Positions 1 to 8,332 of a stretch of 64,000 nucleotides of DNA are shown here, in pieces. The notes beneath the pieces were generated by a model. That model was not told the DNA's origin. It did no database searches and worked only from the letters and a program-made list of their open reading frames with translations. The DNA is taken from contig NZ_CP016397.1 of assembly GCF_002240035.1 (NCBI RefSeq), positions 2,382,501 through 2,446,500 of the forward strand, read 5' to 3'. The position numbers were made by a program, and so were the translations under genes. Source of the stretch: Legionella clemsonensis. GTDB lineage: Bacteria > Pseudomonadota > Gammaproteobacteria > Legionellales > Legionellaceae. Position 1 is the first letter of the stretch. Each line of letters begins with the position of its first letter.

Positions 1-1143
1 TGGCGCAATACGTACTAATCCCCGATAAGCATTGTGTGCTCGACCTGCACTTATTCCTTTGGAGATAATGGTTGAACGGGTATTTTTACCCAAATGAATC
101 ATTTTTGTGCCTGTGTCAGCTTGTTGCAAGTTATTGGTTAAAGCCACGGAATAAAATTCACCTACGGAATCATCCCCTTGCAAAATTACACTAGGGTATT
201 TCCAGGTGATGGCTGAGCCTGTTTCTATTTGAGTCCAAGAGATTTTCGAACGTTTACCACGACATGCCCCGCGCTTGGTCACGAAATTATAAATACCCCC
301 TTTACCCTCTTTATCTCCTGGATACCAATTCTGTACTGTTGAATATTTAATTTGTGCACCTTCTAAAGCCACTAACTCAACAACAGCCGCATGTAGCTGA
401 TTCTCATCCCGCATGGGTGCAGTACACCCCTCAAGATAGGACACATAACTATCACTATCCGCCACAATAAGGGTGCGCTCAAATTGTCCTGTAGAGGCTG
501 CATTAATACGAAAATAAGTCGACAACTCCATCGGACAACGAACACCTTTGGGTATATACACGAAAGAGCCATCGCTAAATACTGCTGAATTAAGTGCCGC
601 GTAAAAATTATCGCGATAAGGTACAACAGACCCTAAATACTGGCGAAGCAGCTCAGGGTATTTATGTACCGCTTCCGAAAAAGGACAAAAAATAACACCC
701 ACTTCAGCTAATTTGGCTTTGAATGTTGTTGCTACAGACACACTGTCAAACACAGCATCCACGGCGACTCCCGCCAACATTTCCTGCTCTTTCAGAGGAA
801 TACCCAGTTTTTCATAAGTTTTTAATAATTCCGGATCAACTTCATCAAGACTTTTAGGAGCATCTTTTTTGCTCTTTGGCGCTGAATAATAGGAAATCGC
901 TTGATAATCAATCGGCGGATAATGCACAGAAGCCCATTTAGGGTGGGGCATCGTTAGCCAATGTTTAAATGCCTTTAAACGCCACTCCAATAAAAATTCT
1001 GGTTCCCCTTTTATGGCCGACAGTCGACGAATAATCTCTTCATTTAAGCCTGGCTCAAATGTATCGACTTCAATATCGGTAACAAATCCGTGTTGGTACT
1101 CCCTTTCAAGAAGAGAATTAATTTGTTCACTGCTTTTAGCCAT
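1..1143 (-). CDS. sufB: Fe-S cluster assembly scaffold SufB (3' end outside window)
   Basis: SufB is the core scaffold of the cytoplasmic SufBCD complex, which assembles Fe-S clusters from sulfur delivered by SufS/SufE. The reading frame is open for all 381 codons to the left edge, so about the last 100 residues of a usual ~480-residue SufB lie outside. Family-typical stretches are readable, for example [39 protein letters not shown] and [20 protein letters not shown]. The ATG at 1143 overlaps the end of the upstream Rrf2 regulator by 8 bp, so the two are cotranscribed and probably translationally coupled. The remaining suf genes would be expected to the left of the window. Confidence 0.95.
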   Translation of the reverse strand, partial: MAKSSEQINSLLEREYQHGFVTDIEVDTFEPGLNEEIIRRLSAIKGEPEFLLEWRLKAFKHWLTMPHPKWASVHYPPIDYQAISYYSAPKSKKDAPKSLDEVDPELLKTYEKLGIPLKEQEMLAGVAVDAVFDSVSVATTFKAKLAEVGVIFCPFSEAVHKYPELLRQYLGSVVPYRDNFYAALNSAVFSDGSFVYIPKGVRCPMELSTYFRINAASTGQFERTLIVADSDSYVSYLEGCTAPMRDENQLHAAVVELVALEGAQIKYSTVQNWYPGDKEGKGGIYNFVTKRGACRGKRSKISWTQIETGSAITWKYPSVILQGDDSVGEFYSVALTNNLQQADTGTKMIHLGKNTRSTIISKGISAGRAHNAYRGLVRIAP

Positions 1144-1597
1144 GTGTAACTCCACTTGCCAACTGCTTGATGCGATCGATTTCAAACGCTTGGAGTGTGG
1201 GTTTAGCCAGCATTTCCAAACTTACACTATCCAGTGCAGTCTCTATGGCCTGACTTATTAACCGCCAATTTCCTTGAATATGACAAACTCCCTGTAAAGA
1301 ACATTCATTGGGTTGCAAACTACACTCAGTTAATCCACGTTGTTCATCCAGAGCATAAATAATCTGTGCCACAGAAATCTCGGATGCAGACCGTTGCAAA
1401 CGATAACCTCCAGTTACACCGCGCACAGAAGAAAGTAATTTAGCTGCGGTTAAACGTTTTAATATCTTACTGACTGTGGGAACAGTTAGATGAGTATGTA
1501 GCGCAATATCACGCGCATTACACAATGTTTGTGAATGCTTGGCGAGATATACCATAACAACTGTTCCATAATCAGCCAATTTGCTGATGCGCAGCAT
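1136..1597 (-). CDS. Rrf2-family SUF system transcriptional regulator
   Basis: A 153-residue Rrf2/IscR-type repressor, first gene of a suf operon. The N-terminal winged helix begins [19 protein letters not shown], and a later segment ([20 protein letters not shown]) fits the recognition helix and wing. Three cysteines near residues 101-115 (C-x6-C-x5-C) are placed as in the cluster-binding site of IscR-like proteins, so DNA binding is probably tuned by an Fe-S cluster. It matches the gammaproteobacterial SUF assembly regulator subgroup rather than IscR proper because it precedes sufB, not iscS. Its stop overlaps the sufB start. Autoregulation is inferred from the inverted repeat upstream at 1654-1674. 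Confidence 0.88.
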   Translation of the reverse strand: MLRISKLADYGTVVMVYLAKHSQTLCNARDIALHTHLTVPTVSKILKRLTAAKLLSSVRGVTGGYRLQRSASEISVAQIIYALDEQRGLTECSLQPNECSLQGVCHIQGNWRLISQAIETALDSVSLEMLAKPTLQAFEIDRIKQLASGVTHG

Positions 1598-1653
1598 AAC
1601 ACCCCCACACCAAATAATCTAGTACTAAATAAGTCTTATTTATCTCTTTTAAT

Positions 1654-1674
1654 ATAGTACCAAAATGGTTCTAT
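1654..1674. promoter_or_regulatory. Inverted repeat upstream of the suf regulator (putative Rrf2 operator)
   Basis: ATAGTACC-N5-GGTTCTAT has arms pairing at 7 of 8 positions and lies about 57 bp upstream of the regulator's ATG. A second TAGTAC occurs at 1620-1625. Spacing and position suit an operator for the adjacent Rrf2 protein; this is inference from symmetry only. Confidence 0.4.
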
Positions 1675-1712
1675 TTGAAGCAAATGACGAATAATACTCT
1701 ATTTTTCAAGAA

Positions 1713-2981
1713 TTAGCTATGGATACTCTCTTCAGCAGGCAATACAGTAATTTCTTTAATAGAGACAAAAGTGCCCAGTAAAAAGAGAAAATATATAATC
1801 CCTGAGACTGCACAATAAAGGGCAAATAGTACATTCGAATGAGTGGCATAGATGTAATTGGCTATTTCAATGCCAATCGCCTGAATACACATACTCAGCA
1901 GACTCATCAATGCAGAGGTTGTGCCTTTGCCGACAGGGGTAGAAAACAGGATTAGACGACTTAAAGGAGCCGCAACCACTCCCAAACCAAAGAAATAACT
2001 AATTAAACCTGGCATTAACCAAATAAAATGGTCGCCAATCAGCGAAGGTAAAATCACAACCACCAGCAAACTTGCTACTACTATAATTGAACCTAACCAT
2101 AAAATACTTTTAAGCGAACCTTTATGCGTTAATTTTTGCAAGAAAAAATTGCCAGCAATACTTGCTCCAAACAAAGGCATTTGCCATAAGCCATATTCAA
2201 TGACTGATAAATGAGCGTCTTTAATTAAAATGACAGGGGCTAAAGCTATCCAGACAATACAAGGTAATCCTGCAAGTCCTAAAGCGACAGAACCTAAAGC
2301 GACAGAAGGATTGAGTAACAAATTTTTATAATTTTTTAAAATTATTTTCGGTGACAAAGGAATGGGTTTAATTTCCTCTCCATTGCGTTTGATTTGTCCT
2401 ACCGATTCTGGCATAAAACGCCACAAACCCCATAATGCTATAAGAGCAAATAGAGTAATAATGACAAAAATATAACGCCAGTGATAATAATGCACAAAGA
2501 CTGCCCCCAAAAGCGGTCCTATCAAAGGCGCCAAAATTGCTGCATTTGCCATAATCGCTATTAATCTGACAGCATCCATTTCTGCAAAAATTTCTTGCAG
2601 CGTTGCATAGCCAACCACGGCAATAAAACAAAGTCCCATGCCTTGAAAAAATCGTGCCAATAAAAACTGCTCAATGGAATTTGAACAAGCAATTAATACA
2701 GTGCAGCAAAAGAAAAATAGTGCGCCAAACAACATCACTGGACGACGACCAAAACGATCGGAAACAGGTCCTAAGAACAATTGTAAACTCGCACCACCCA
2801 GAATGTAGGCGGTTAATGAAGTAGCAATCGCTGACTCTGGACCATGAAATGAATTCACCACTTGAACCATTCCAGGCATAATCATGTCATTGGCGATATA
2901 GGTTAAAAATTCATAAAGAACTAAAAAGCCTGCAAAAAAGAAGGCTTGCTTTCGAGTGATATTGATTAAAGGTTGCGACAT
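1713..2981 (-). CDS. MFS multidrug exporter, MdfA/Bcr-like
   Basis: A 422-residue inner-membrane proton-coupled drug exporter of the major facilitator superfamily. Twelve hydrophobic segments can be drawn. The loop-2 signature LGPVSDRFGRRPVMLFGAL (motif A) is intact, and an acidic/polar residue lies within TM1 (GFLVLYEFLTYIANDMIMPG), as in MdfA, where a TM1 glutamate binds cationic drugs. I place the start at the ATG at 2981 (product begins MSQPLINITRKQ), because the longer frame would begin with TTG and has no better ribosome site. It is a single gene between the suf regulator and the divergent phosphatase. Substrate unknown. Confidence 0.85.
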   Translation of the reverse strand: MSQPLINITRKQAFFFAGFLVLYEFLTYIANDMIMPGMVQVVNSFHGPESAIATSLTAYILGGASLQLFLGPVSDRFGRRPVMLFGALFFFCCTVLIACSNSIEQFLLARFFQGMGLCFIAVVGYATLQEIFAEMDAVRLIAIMANAAILAPLIGPLLGAVFVHYYHWRYIFVIITLFALIALWGLWRFMPESVGQIKRNGEEIKPIPLSPKIILKNYKNLLLNPSVALGSVALGLAGLPCIVWIALAPVILIKDAHLSVIEYGLWQMPLFGASIAGNFFLQKLTHKGSLKSILWLGSIIVVASLLVVVILPSLIGDHFIWLMPGLISYFFGLGVVAAPLSRLILFSTPVGKGTTSALMSLLSMCIQAIGIEIANYIYATHSNVLFALYCAVSGIIYFLFLLGTFVSIKEITVLPAEESIHS

Positions 2982-3072
2982 GATTATGCCTGGAAAAATT
3001 GGTAACAAATTTTAATGTTGTACTAAATATCAGTTTTATTGCACAAATGCAATACATAAACAAACTGCTCAA

Positions 3073-3100
3073 TTGACATACATTTTTTTCCAGGTATAAT
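3073..3100 (+). promoter_or_regulatory. Consensus sigma-70 promoter for the acid phosphatase
   Basis: TTGACA at 3073-3078 and TATAAT at 3095-3100, both perfect consensus hexamers, are separated by 16 bp. The predicted start near 3107 leaves a leader of only about 20 nt before the ATG at 3128. Confidence 0.8.
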
Positions 3101-3127
3101 TTTAACCCTTTTTAAATTATTGAGTTA

Positions 3128-3811
3128 ATGATGAAAGGATCCATTAAAACAATTGCCAAAATTCTGCTTATAACAAGTTTTATTTCTATTTTTTCCTCTC
3201 CTTTATTCTCCGAACCTGACAATCTAAGCCTCTTAAAAAAGGAAATTCAAACCTATCATGACTCTGGTCTGTATGAAAAGGAGTTAGAGCAAGTGATCCA
3301 TCAGGCCCATGATTATATTATTAAACAATCAATAATAAATGAGCGACAGGGAAATCCCAAAAAGCTGGCCATTGTTCTTGATATTGATGAAACCAGTCTA
3401 AGCAACTATAACAATATGATTAAACGCGATTTCGTTGGTGATAAAAACCTCATTCACCAAGACATATTGGCAGCCAATTCCCCTGCTATTGAGCCAATGA
3501 TAAAACTTTACAATGATGCAATGAAGCATGGTATTAAAGTATTTTTTGTTACTGGCCGTGCTATGTCTGAGCTTAACGCTACAAGAATGAATTTGTTAAG
3601 GGCTGGTTTTAAAAATTGGGCAGGTTTATATTTGCGGCCCGATGGTTATAATAAATCGTCAATTATTCCTTTTAAGACACAGGCCAGAGAGTCCATCACT
3701 AATCAAGGCTATACCATTGTAGCGTCTATTGGCGATCAATACAGCGATATTAAAGGTGGTTATATGCAAAAAGGATTTAAGTTACCTAACCCTTTTTATC
3801 ATTTGCCATAA
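3128..3811 (+). CDS. Secreted HAD-superfamily (class B/C-like) acid phosphatase
   Basis: A 227-residue exported phosphatase of HAD subfamily IIIB, the group of plant vegetative storage proteins and bacterial nonspecific acid phosphatases. An N-terminal signal peptide covers about residues 1-29 (MMKGSIKTIAKILLITSFIS...). Motif I is LAIVLDIDETSLSNYNN, with the two catalytic aspartates in DIDET; motif II is the VFFVTGRA region; the later SIGDQYSDIKGG supplies the motif IV acidic residues. All catalytic motifs are present. Two tandem ATGs (3128, 3131) are possible starts. The likely role is release of phosphate from extracytoplasmic monoesters. It is monocistronic behind a strong promoter and converges on greA. 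Confidence 0.88.
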   Translation: MMKGSIKTIAKILLITSFISIFSSPLFSEPDNLSLLKKEIQTYHDSGLYEKELEQVIHQAHDYIIKQSIINERQGNPKKLAIVLDIDETSLSNYNNMIKRDFVGDKNLIHQDILAANSPAIEPMIKLYNDAMKHGIKVFFVTGRAMSELNATRMNLLRAGFKNWAGLYLRPDGYNKSSIIPFKTQARESITNQGYTIVASIGDQYSDIKGGYMQKGFKLPNPFYHLP

Positions 3812-3833
3812 CTTAGATTCATATATTAGTTAA

Positions 3834-3858
3834 GTAGTGGGTCGTTTGAACCCACTAC
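3834..3858. repeat. Hairpin with GTAG foot, REP-like variant
   Basis: GTAGTGGGT and ACCCACTAC form a perfect 9-bp stem around a 7-nt loop between the convergent phosphatase and greA genes. It may terminate both. The GTAG foot and the TGGGTCGTTT core resemble the REP hairpins at 17.1-17.9 kb. There is no T-tract on either side. Confidence 0.5.
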
Positions 3859-3872
3859 AGTTATAGTTACCA

Positions 3873-4349
3873 TTATTCGTAATCTACACCAACAATCTCA
3901 TACTCCACCATTCCCCCTGGGGTTTTTACGGTGACAGTATCATCAACCTGTTTGCCAATTAAAGCGCGCCCAATTGGGGAGCTGTAGGAGATTTTATTAA
4001 TTTTAATATCTGCTTCGTCTTCACCTACAATGCGATAGCTAATTTGAGCATCGGATTGAATATGATAAACATGAACTAAAGCACCAAAAACAACTTTGCC
4101 ATTATTAGGGACCTTACTGAGGTCAATAATTTGGGCATTGGAAAGCTTGGCCTCAAGTTCTTTAATACGTCCCTCATTAAAGCTTTGCTGTTCGCGAGCC
4201 GCATGATATTCCGCATTTTCTTTTAAGTCACCATGAGCGCGAGCCGTAGCAATCGCCTCAATGATTCTTGGCCGTTCAACCATCTTTAATCGATGGAGTT
4301 CATTTTTAAGCGCCTCGGCGCCTTGAATAGTCATTGGATGCTTTTGCAT
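3873..4349 (-). CDS. greA: Transcription elongation factor GreA
   Basis: GreA enters the RNA polymerase secondary channel and stimulates cleavage of backtracked transcripts. The product is 158 residues, the family's usual length. The N-terminal coiled coil carries the hallmark segment [20 protein letters not shown], whose tip acidic residues position the catalytic Mg2+. The C-terminal FKBP-like domain ends [19 protein letters not shown] choose the ATG at 4349 ([10 protein letters not shown]...), because a GAGGTGG ribosome site lies just before it and a GTG two codons earlier would sit inside that site. It lies 8 bp after carB, so cotranscription with carB is likely. Confidence 0.96.
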   Translation of the reverse strand: MQKHPMTIQGAEALKNELHRLKMVERPRIIEAIATARAHGDLKENAEYHAAREQQSFNEGRIKELEAKLSNAQIIDLSKVPNNGKVVFGALVHVYHIQSDAQISYRIVGEDEADIKINKISYSSPIGRALIGKQVDDTVTVKTPGGMVEYEIVGVDYE

Positions 4350-4357
4350 ATCCACCT

Positions 4358-7300
4358 CTAATGTAAATCTTGTAATCGAGTCACTGTTTCTCGATCTTCA
4401 TATTTCATCGCCAAGCATGCAGCTTCTGCACCGGACAATGTCGTAGTATAGCTAATCTTATGCTGCAATGCATTGCGTCTTATAGCAAAGGAATCAGCGA
4501 TTGCCTGCTTTCCTTCAGTAGTATTTACAATGAAATCAATTTCATTGTTTTTGATAAAATCTACCACATGTGGTCTTCCCTCAGCCACTTTAAAAACACG
4601 CCGGCAATCAATACCCGCTGCTTGTAAAACCAATGCAGTTCCTCTGGTTGCAATAATTTCAAAGCCAAGTTGGATGAGACGTTTTACTATTTCACCCACG
4701 CGAGCTTTATCAGCATCACGAACGGATACAAAAGCTCGACGACGTCTTACAATATTGCAACCAGCACCTAGTTGTGCTTTTGCATAAGCTTGCCCGAAAC
4801 GTCTGGCGATACCCATCACTTCACCGGTTGACTTCATTTCAGGGCCTAAAATGGAATCCACACCGGCAAATTTAATAAAGGGAAAGACAGGGAGTTTAAT
4901 TGAATAAAATGCTGGCATTGGATAATGCAAACTTAATCCCTGTTCTTTTAAACTTTGACCCACTTTACATCGTGCAGCAATTTTAGCCAAGGGTAGTCCT
5001 GTTGCTTTGGAAACAAAGGGTACCGTTCTGGATGCACGTGGATTTACCTCGAGCACATAAATGTCATCAGCCTGAATTGCAAATTGAGCATTAATTAAAC
5101 CAACCACACCTAATTTCAAAGCCAATTGACGAATTTGCTCCATTAAGTCTTGTTGAACAACAACGCTCAAACTGAAAGGCGGTAACGTACAAGCAGAGTC
5201 TCCCGAATGCACTCCAGCTTGTTCAATATGCTCCATAATACCACCTATTAGGACCTCCTTTCCGTCGCAAACAGCATCAATATCAACTTCGATAGCGTCA
5301 TTAAGAAATTTATCCAATAAAACCGGTGAGTCATTGGATACATCAACTGCTTTGGTCAGGTATTGACGTAAATCTTCTTCCTGGTAAACAATTTCCATCG
5401 CTCTGCCCCCAAGAACATAGGAAGGGCGTACTACCAAAGGATAACCAATCTGTTTAGCCAATTCTATCGCTTCCTTTTCACTGCGAACGGTACCATTTGC
5501 AGGCTGATGCAAAGTAAGCTCCGATACCAACTGCTGAAAGCGTTCTCTGTCTTCTGCCTGATCGATGGCATCCGGTGATGTACCAATAATTTTAACGCCA
5601 TTTTCTTCAAGTGCACGCGCCAATTTTAAGGGTGTTTGTCCGCCGTAATGAACAATAACACCCTCAGGTTTTTCAACAGCAACGATAGATAAAACATCTT
5701 CAAGGGTTACGGGCTCAAAATAGAGACGATCAGAGGTATCGACATCGGTAGAAACTGTTTCAGGATTGCAATTCACCATGATGGTCTGATAACCGGCCTC
5801 TCTCAATGCCATGGCGGCATGTACGCAACAATAATCAAATTCAATACCCTGACCGATACGATTAGGCCCTCCACCCAAAATTATAATTTTTCTCTTATCA
5901 GTTTGAGGTTTTGCTTCGCAAGCGGTTTCATAACAGGAATAAAGATAGGCAGTATCACTTGGGAACTCACCCGCACAGGAATCAATTCGTTTATAAACCG
6001 GCGTCACCCCTAATTCTAACCGATGAACTCTTACCTGATCTTCGCTGCTTAACAATAAACGAGCCAGGTAGGCATCAGAAAAGCCACGTCGTTTGTATTG
6101 CCGCATGGTTTCTTTGTCGATCAGCTGAATAGATTGACCAATAAGGGTATTTTCCATTAAGACCAGTTCCTGAATTTGCGCCAGGAACCATGGATCGATT
6201 TTACTTTCCAGATGAATCTCTTCTAGCGACAAGTCATGACGAAATGCATCAGCCACATACCATAGTCGTTCAGGTGTTGGCTCTCTAAGATGACCACGCA
6301 AACGAGTTAAATCACCCTCTTGTTGAAACAGAGGCTCCAAACCTGAACGACCAATTTCCAGGCCACGAATGGCCTTTTGTAAGGACTCCTGGAAATTGGC
6401 TCCAATTGCCATGACTTCCCCAACGGATTTCATTTGAGTTGTCAATGTGGTTGGGGTTTGGGGAAATTTGTCAAAATTAAAACGAGGAATTTTGGTGACG
6501 ACATAATCAATACTCGGTTCAAATGACGCGGGGGTTTTACCACCTGTTATTTCATTAGCTAATTCATCCAGAGTATAACCAATTGCCAATTTGGCTGCAA
6601 TTTTAGCAATTGGAAACCCTGTTGCTTTAGAAGCCAGTGCAGAGCTTCGTGAAACGCGGGGATTCATTTCCACGACCAGCATTCGTCCATCTTCAGGATT
6701 GATAGCAAACTGGACATTCGATCCTCCCGTCTCTACACCCACTGCTCTTAATACTTTAATCGCTGCATCCCGCATGCGCTGGTACTCTTTATCAGTCAAT
6801 GTTTGGGCTGGTGCCACAGTAATGGAGTCGCCGGTGTGGACGCCCATGGGATCAAAATTTTCGATAGTACATACAATAATGCAGTTATCTTTTTTATCAC
6901 GTACTACTTCCATTTCATACTCTTTCCAGCCTAGTACCGATTCATCAATCAATAACTCGTGCGTGGGCGATAACTGCAAACCACGAGTACAGATTTCTTC
7001 AAACTCTTCACGATTGTAGGCAATACCACCACCACTGCCCCCCATAGTGAAAGAGGGACGAATAATCGCTGGAAATCCTAGTTGCGCTTGCACCTGGAAT
7101 GCTTCTTCAAGACTATGAGCGATGGCTGAGCGTGGCATCTCCAAACCAATCTTTTTCATTAATTGGCGAAATTTTTCCCTGTCTTCTGCTTTATCAATGG
7201 CTTCGCGCGTTGCTCCAATCATCTCAACTGAAAATTTAGCCAACACGCCTTCTCGGACTAAATCCAGGGCACAATTAAGCGCTGTCTGTCCTCCCATGGT

Positions 7301-7564
7301 TGGTAACAAGGCATCGGGACGCTCCTTCTCAATAATACGTTCTACTTCTTTCCATTGGATGGGTTCGATATAGGTCGCATCTGCAAGCTCTGGATCAGTC
7401 ATAATGGTTGCCGGATTGGAATTAACCAGAATAACACGATAACCTTCTTCCTTAAGTGCGCGAACTGCCTGGGTACCTGAATAATCAAATTCACAAGCTT
7501 GACCAATTACAATGGGGCCAGCACCAAGAATCAGAATAGATTGAATGTCAGTTCGTTTTGGCAT
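4358..7564 (-). CDS. carB: Carbamoyl-phosphate synthase large subunit
   Basis: CarB makes carbamoyl phosphate from bicarbonate, ammonia and two ATP for arginine and pyrimidine synthesis; ammonia is supplied by the CarA glutaminase subunit. It is 1068 residues and full length. Two homologous ATP-grasp halves are visible: the first begins [20 protein letters not shown], the second [17 protein letters not shown] near residue 560. The phosphate-binding loops are present ([27 protein letters not shown]). The C-terminal MGS-like allosteric domain includes [14 protein letters not shown]. carA is not adjacent, so the two subunits must be encoded apart or on another operon. greA follows after 8 bp. 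Confidence 0.97.
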   Translation of the reverse strand: MPKRTDIQSILILGAGPIVIGQACEFDYSGTQAVRALKEEGYRVILVNSNPATIMTDPELADATYIEPIQWKEVERIIEKERPDALLPTMGGQTALNCALDLVREGVLAKFSVEMIGATREAIDKAEDREKFRQLMKKIGLEMPRSAIAHSLEEAFQVQAQLGFPAIIRPSFTMGGSGGGIAYNREEFEEICTRGLQLSPTHELLIDESVLGWKEYEMEVVRDKKDNCIIVCTIENFDPMGVHTGDSITVAPAQTLTDKEYQRMRDAAIKVLRAVGVETGGSNVQFAINPEDGRMLVVEMNPRVSRSSALASKATGFPIAKIAAKLAIGYTLDELANEITGGKTPASFEPSIDYVVTKIPRFNFDKFPQTPTTLTTQMKSVGEVMAIGANFQESLQKAIRGLEIGRSGLEPLFQQEGDLTRLRGHLREPTPERLWYVADAFRHDLSLEEIHLESKIDPWFLAQIQELVLMENTLIGQSIQLIDKETMRQYKRRGFSDAYLARLLLSSEDQVRVHRLELGVTPVYKRIDSCAGEFPSDTAYLYSCYETACEAKPQTDKRKIIILGGGPNRIGQGIEFDYCCVHAAMALREAGYQTIMVNCNPETVSTDVDTSDRLYFEPVTLEDVLSIVAVEKPEGVIVHYGGQTPLKLARALEENGVKIIGTSPDAIDQAEDRERFQQLVSELTLHQPANGTVRSEKEAIELAKQIGYPLVVRPSYVLGGRAMEIVYQEEDLRQYLTKAVDVSNDSPVLLDKFLNDAIEVDIDAVCDGKEVLIGGIMEHIEQAGVHSGDSACTLPPFSLSVVVQQDLMEQIRQLALKLGVVGLINAQFAIQADDIYVLEVNPRASRTVPFVSKATGLPLAKIAARCKVGQSLKEQGLSLHYPMPAFYSIKLPVFPFIKFAGVDSILGPEMKSTGEVMGIARRFGQAYAKAQLGAGCNIVRRRRAFVSVRDADKARVGEIVKRLIQLGFEIIATRGTALVLQAAGIDCRRVFKVAEGRPHVVDFIKNNEIDFIVNTTEGKQAIADSFAIRRNALQHKISYTTTLSGAEAACLAMKYEDRETVTRLQDLH

Positions 7565-7751
7565 AGAAACTACAAAAAAAGAGTAAAGTGACTTAGTTTA
7601 CCGATTTTTGCCTGAAGATTATACCCATAACTGGGAATTAACAAAGTAAATCATAAGCCACCGGTCACTATCATTAAGATAAATTTTTTATGTTGAAAAT
7701 TATAGCCTATCTACCCTACTCTATACCTCCCCAAAAAGGATAGAGGTTTTT

Positions 7752-8141
7752 ATGATTAACTCATTTGTTATAGCATCTTTATTTACTATCGGTGTGACTG
7801 CGGCTGCGCCCATGTATGCAGAAAATGACTTTTCCTGTAAGGTAGAGGTCGCTGTAGCCACCCCACCCATTCAACTCACGCAAAACGTGAGTTTTAATGT
7901 GACTTCTGTTGATAATACAGGACCTGTCAGATCCATCACACTCAAAGGTGGGAGCGCCCCACAACGTTTGGACATTGCCTGTTTTAATGCTTACACCGTG
8001 AGCGCTACAACCTACCCTATGCTAAATGGAATAAATCCTATTGGTGAATGTCTTTTAAAAGCAGGAAATATCACTTTTAACTACTCAGGAGATACTATTT
8101 CAGTAGTCTTTCCTAACGATTTTATTTGTAATCCCGCATGA
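7752..8141 (+). CDS. Orphan secreted protein with four cysteines
   Basis: A 129-residue protein I do not recognise. A signal peptide ends near Ala-Glu around residue 23-25 (MINSFVIASLFTIGVTAAA...). The mature part is rich in Thr, Ser, Val and Asn and appears to be all-beta, with four cysteines that could form two disulfides, as expected for a periplasmic or secreted protein. A ribosome site (GGATAGAGG) precedes the ATG. It stands alone between divergent carB and the ankyrin-HEPN gene, and is closed by a strong hairpin at 8145-8179. Function unknown. Confidence 0.65.
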   Translation: MINSFVIASLFTIGVTAAAPMYAENDFSCKVEVAVATPPIQLTQNVSFNVTSVDNTGPVRSITLKGGSAPQRLDIACFNAYTVSATTYPMLNGINPIGECLLKAGNITFNYSGDTISVVFPNDFICNPA

Positions 8142-8144
8142 TCT

Positions 8145-8179
8145 TTTGCAACTAAAACACATTTTGTTTTAGTTGCAAA
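8145..8179 (+). terminator. Hairpin after the orphan secreted gene
   Basis: A perfect 14-bp stem (TTTGCAACTAAAAC / GTTTTAGTTGCAAA) with a 7-nt loop starts 3 bp after the stop codon. A T-rich stretch follows only weakly, so termination strength is uncertain, but position and symmetry fit a terminator. Confidence 0.7.
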
Positions 8180-8236
8180 CCCTTAAAATATTACCCACAC
8201 CCTTTAATCTCATCGAACTGAAAAATTAAACATCAC

Positions 8237-8258
8237 TTTGTTCATATTTGCGAACAAA
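8237..8258. promoter_or_regulatory. Inverted repeat upstream of the ankyrin-HEPN gene
   Basis: TTTGTTC-N8-GAACAAA is a perfect 7-bp inverted repeat about 75 bp before the ATG at 8333. It is a plausible operator or small hairpin; no regulator can be named. Confidence 0.3.
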
Positions 8259-8332
8259 TGTGTTGTATTTATGACCACAATGAGCGAGAATGATTTTTTT
8301 TGAATTTATTAAGCTCAACGTGAGATAAAGCC

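Noticed and set aside
372-626. 84-codon open frame on the minus strand inside sufB
   Set aside because: It lies within the sufB coding region in another frame, while the sufB frame is open and family-like throughout.
1013-1261. Open frame on the plus strand opposite sufB and its regulator
   Set aside because: Antisense to two clearly conserved proteins; no ribosome site or homology.
4473-7373. Several plus-strand open frames across carB
   Set aside because: All are antisense shadows of the intact carB gene.
7565-7751. carA missing upstream of carB as evidence of gene loss
   Set aside because: In many bacteria carA and carB are apart; nothing in this gap looks like a carA remnant.
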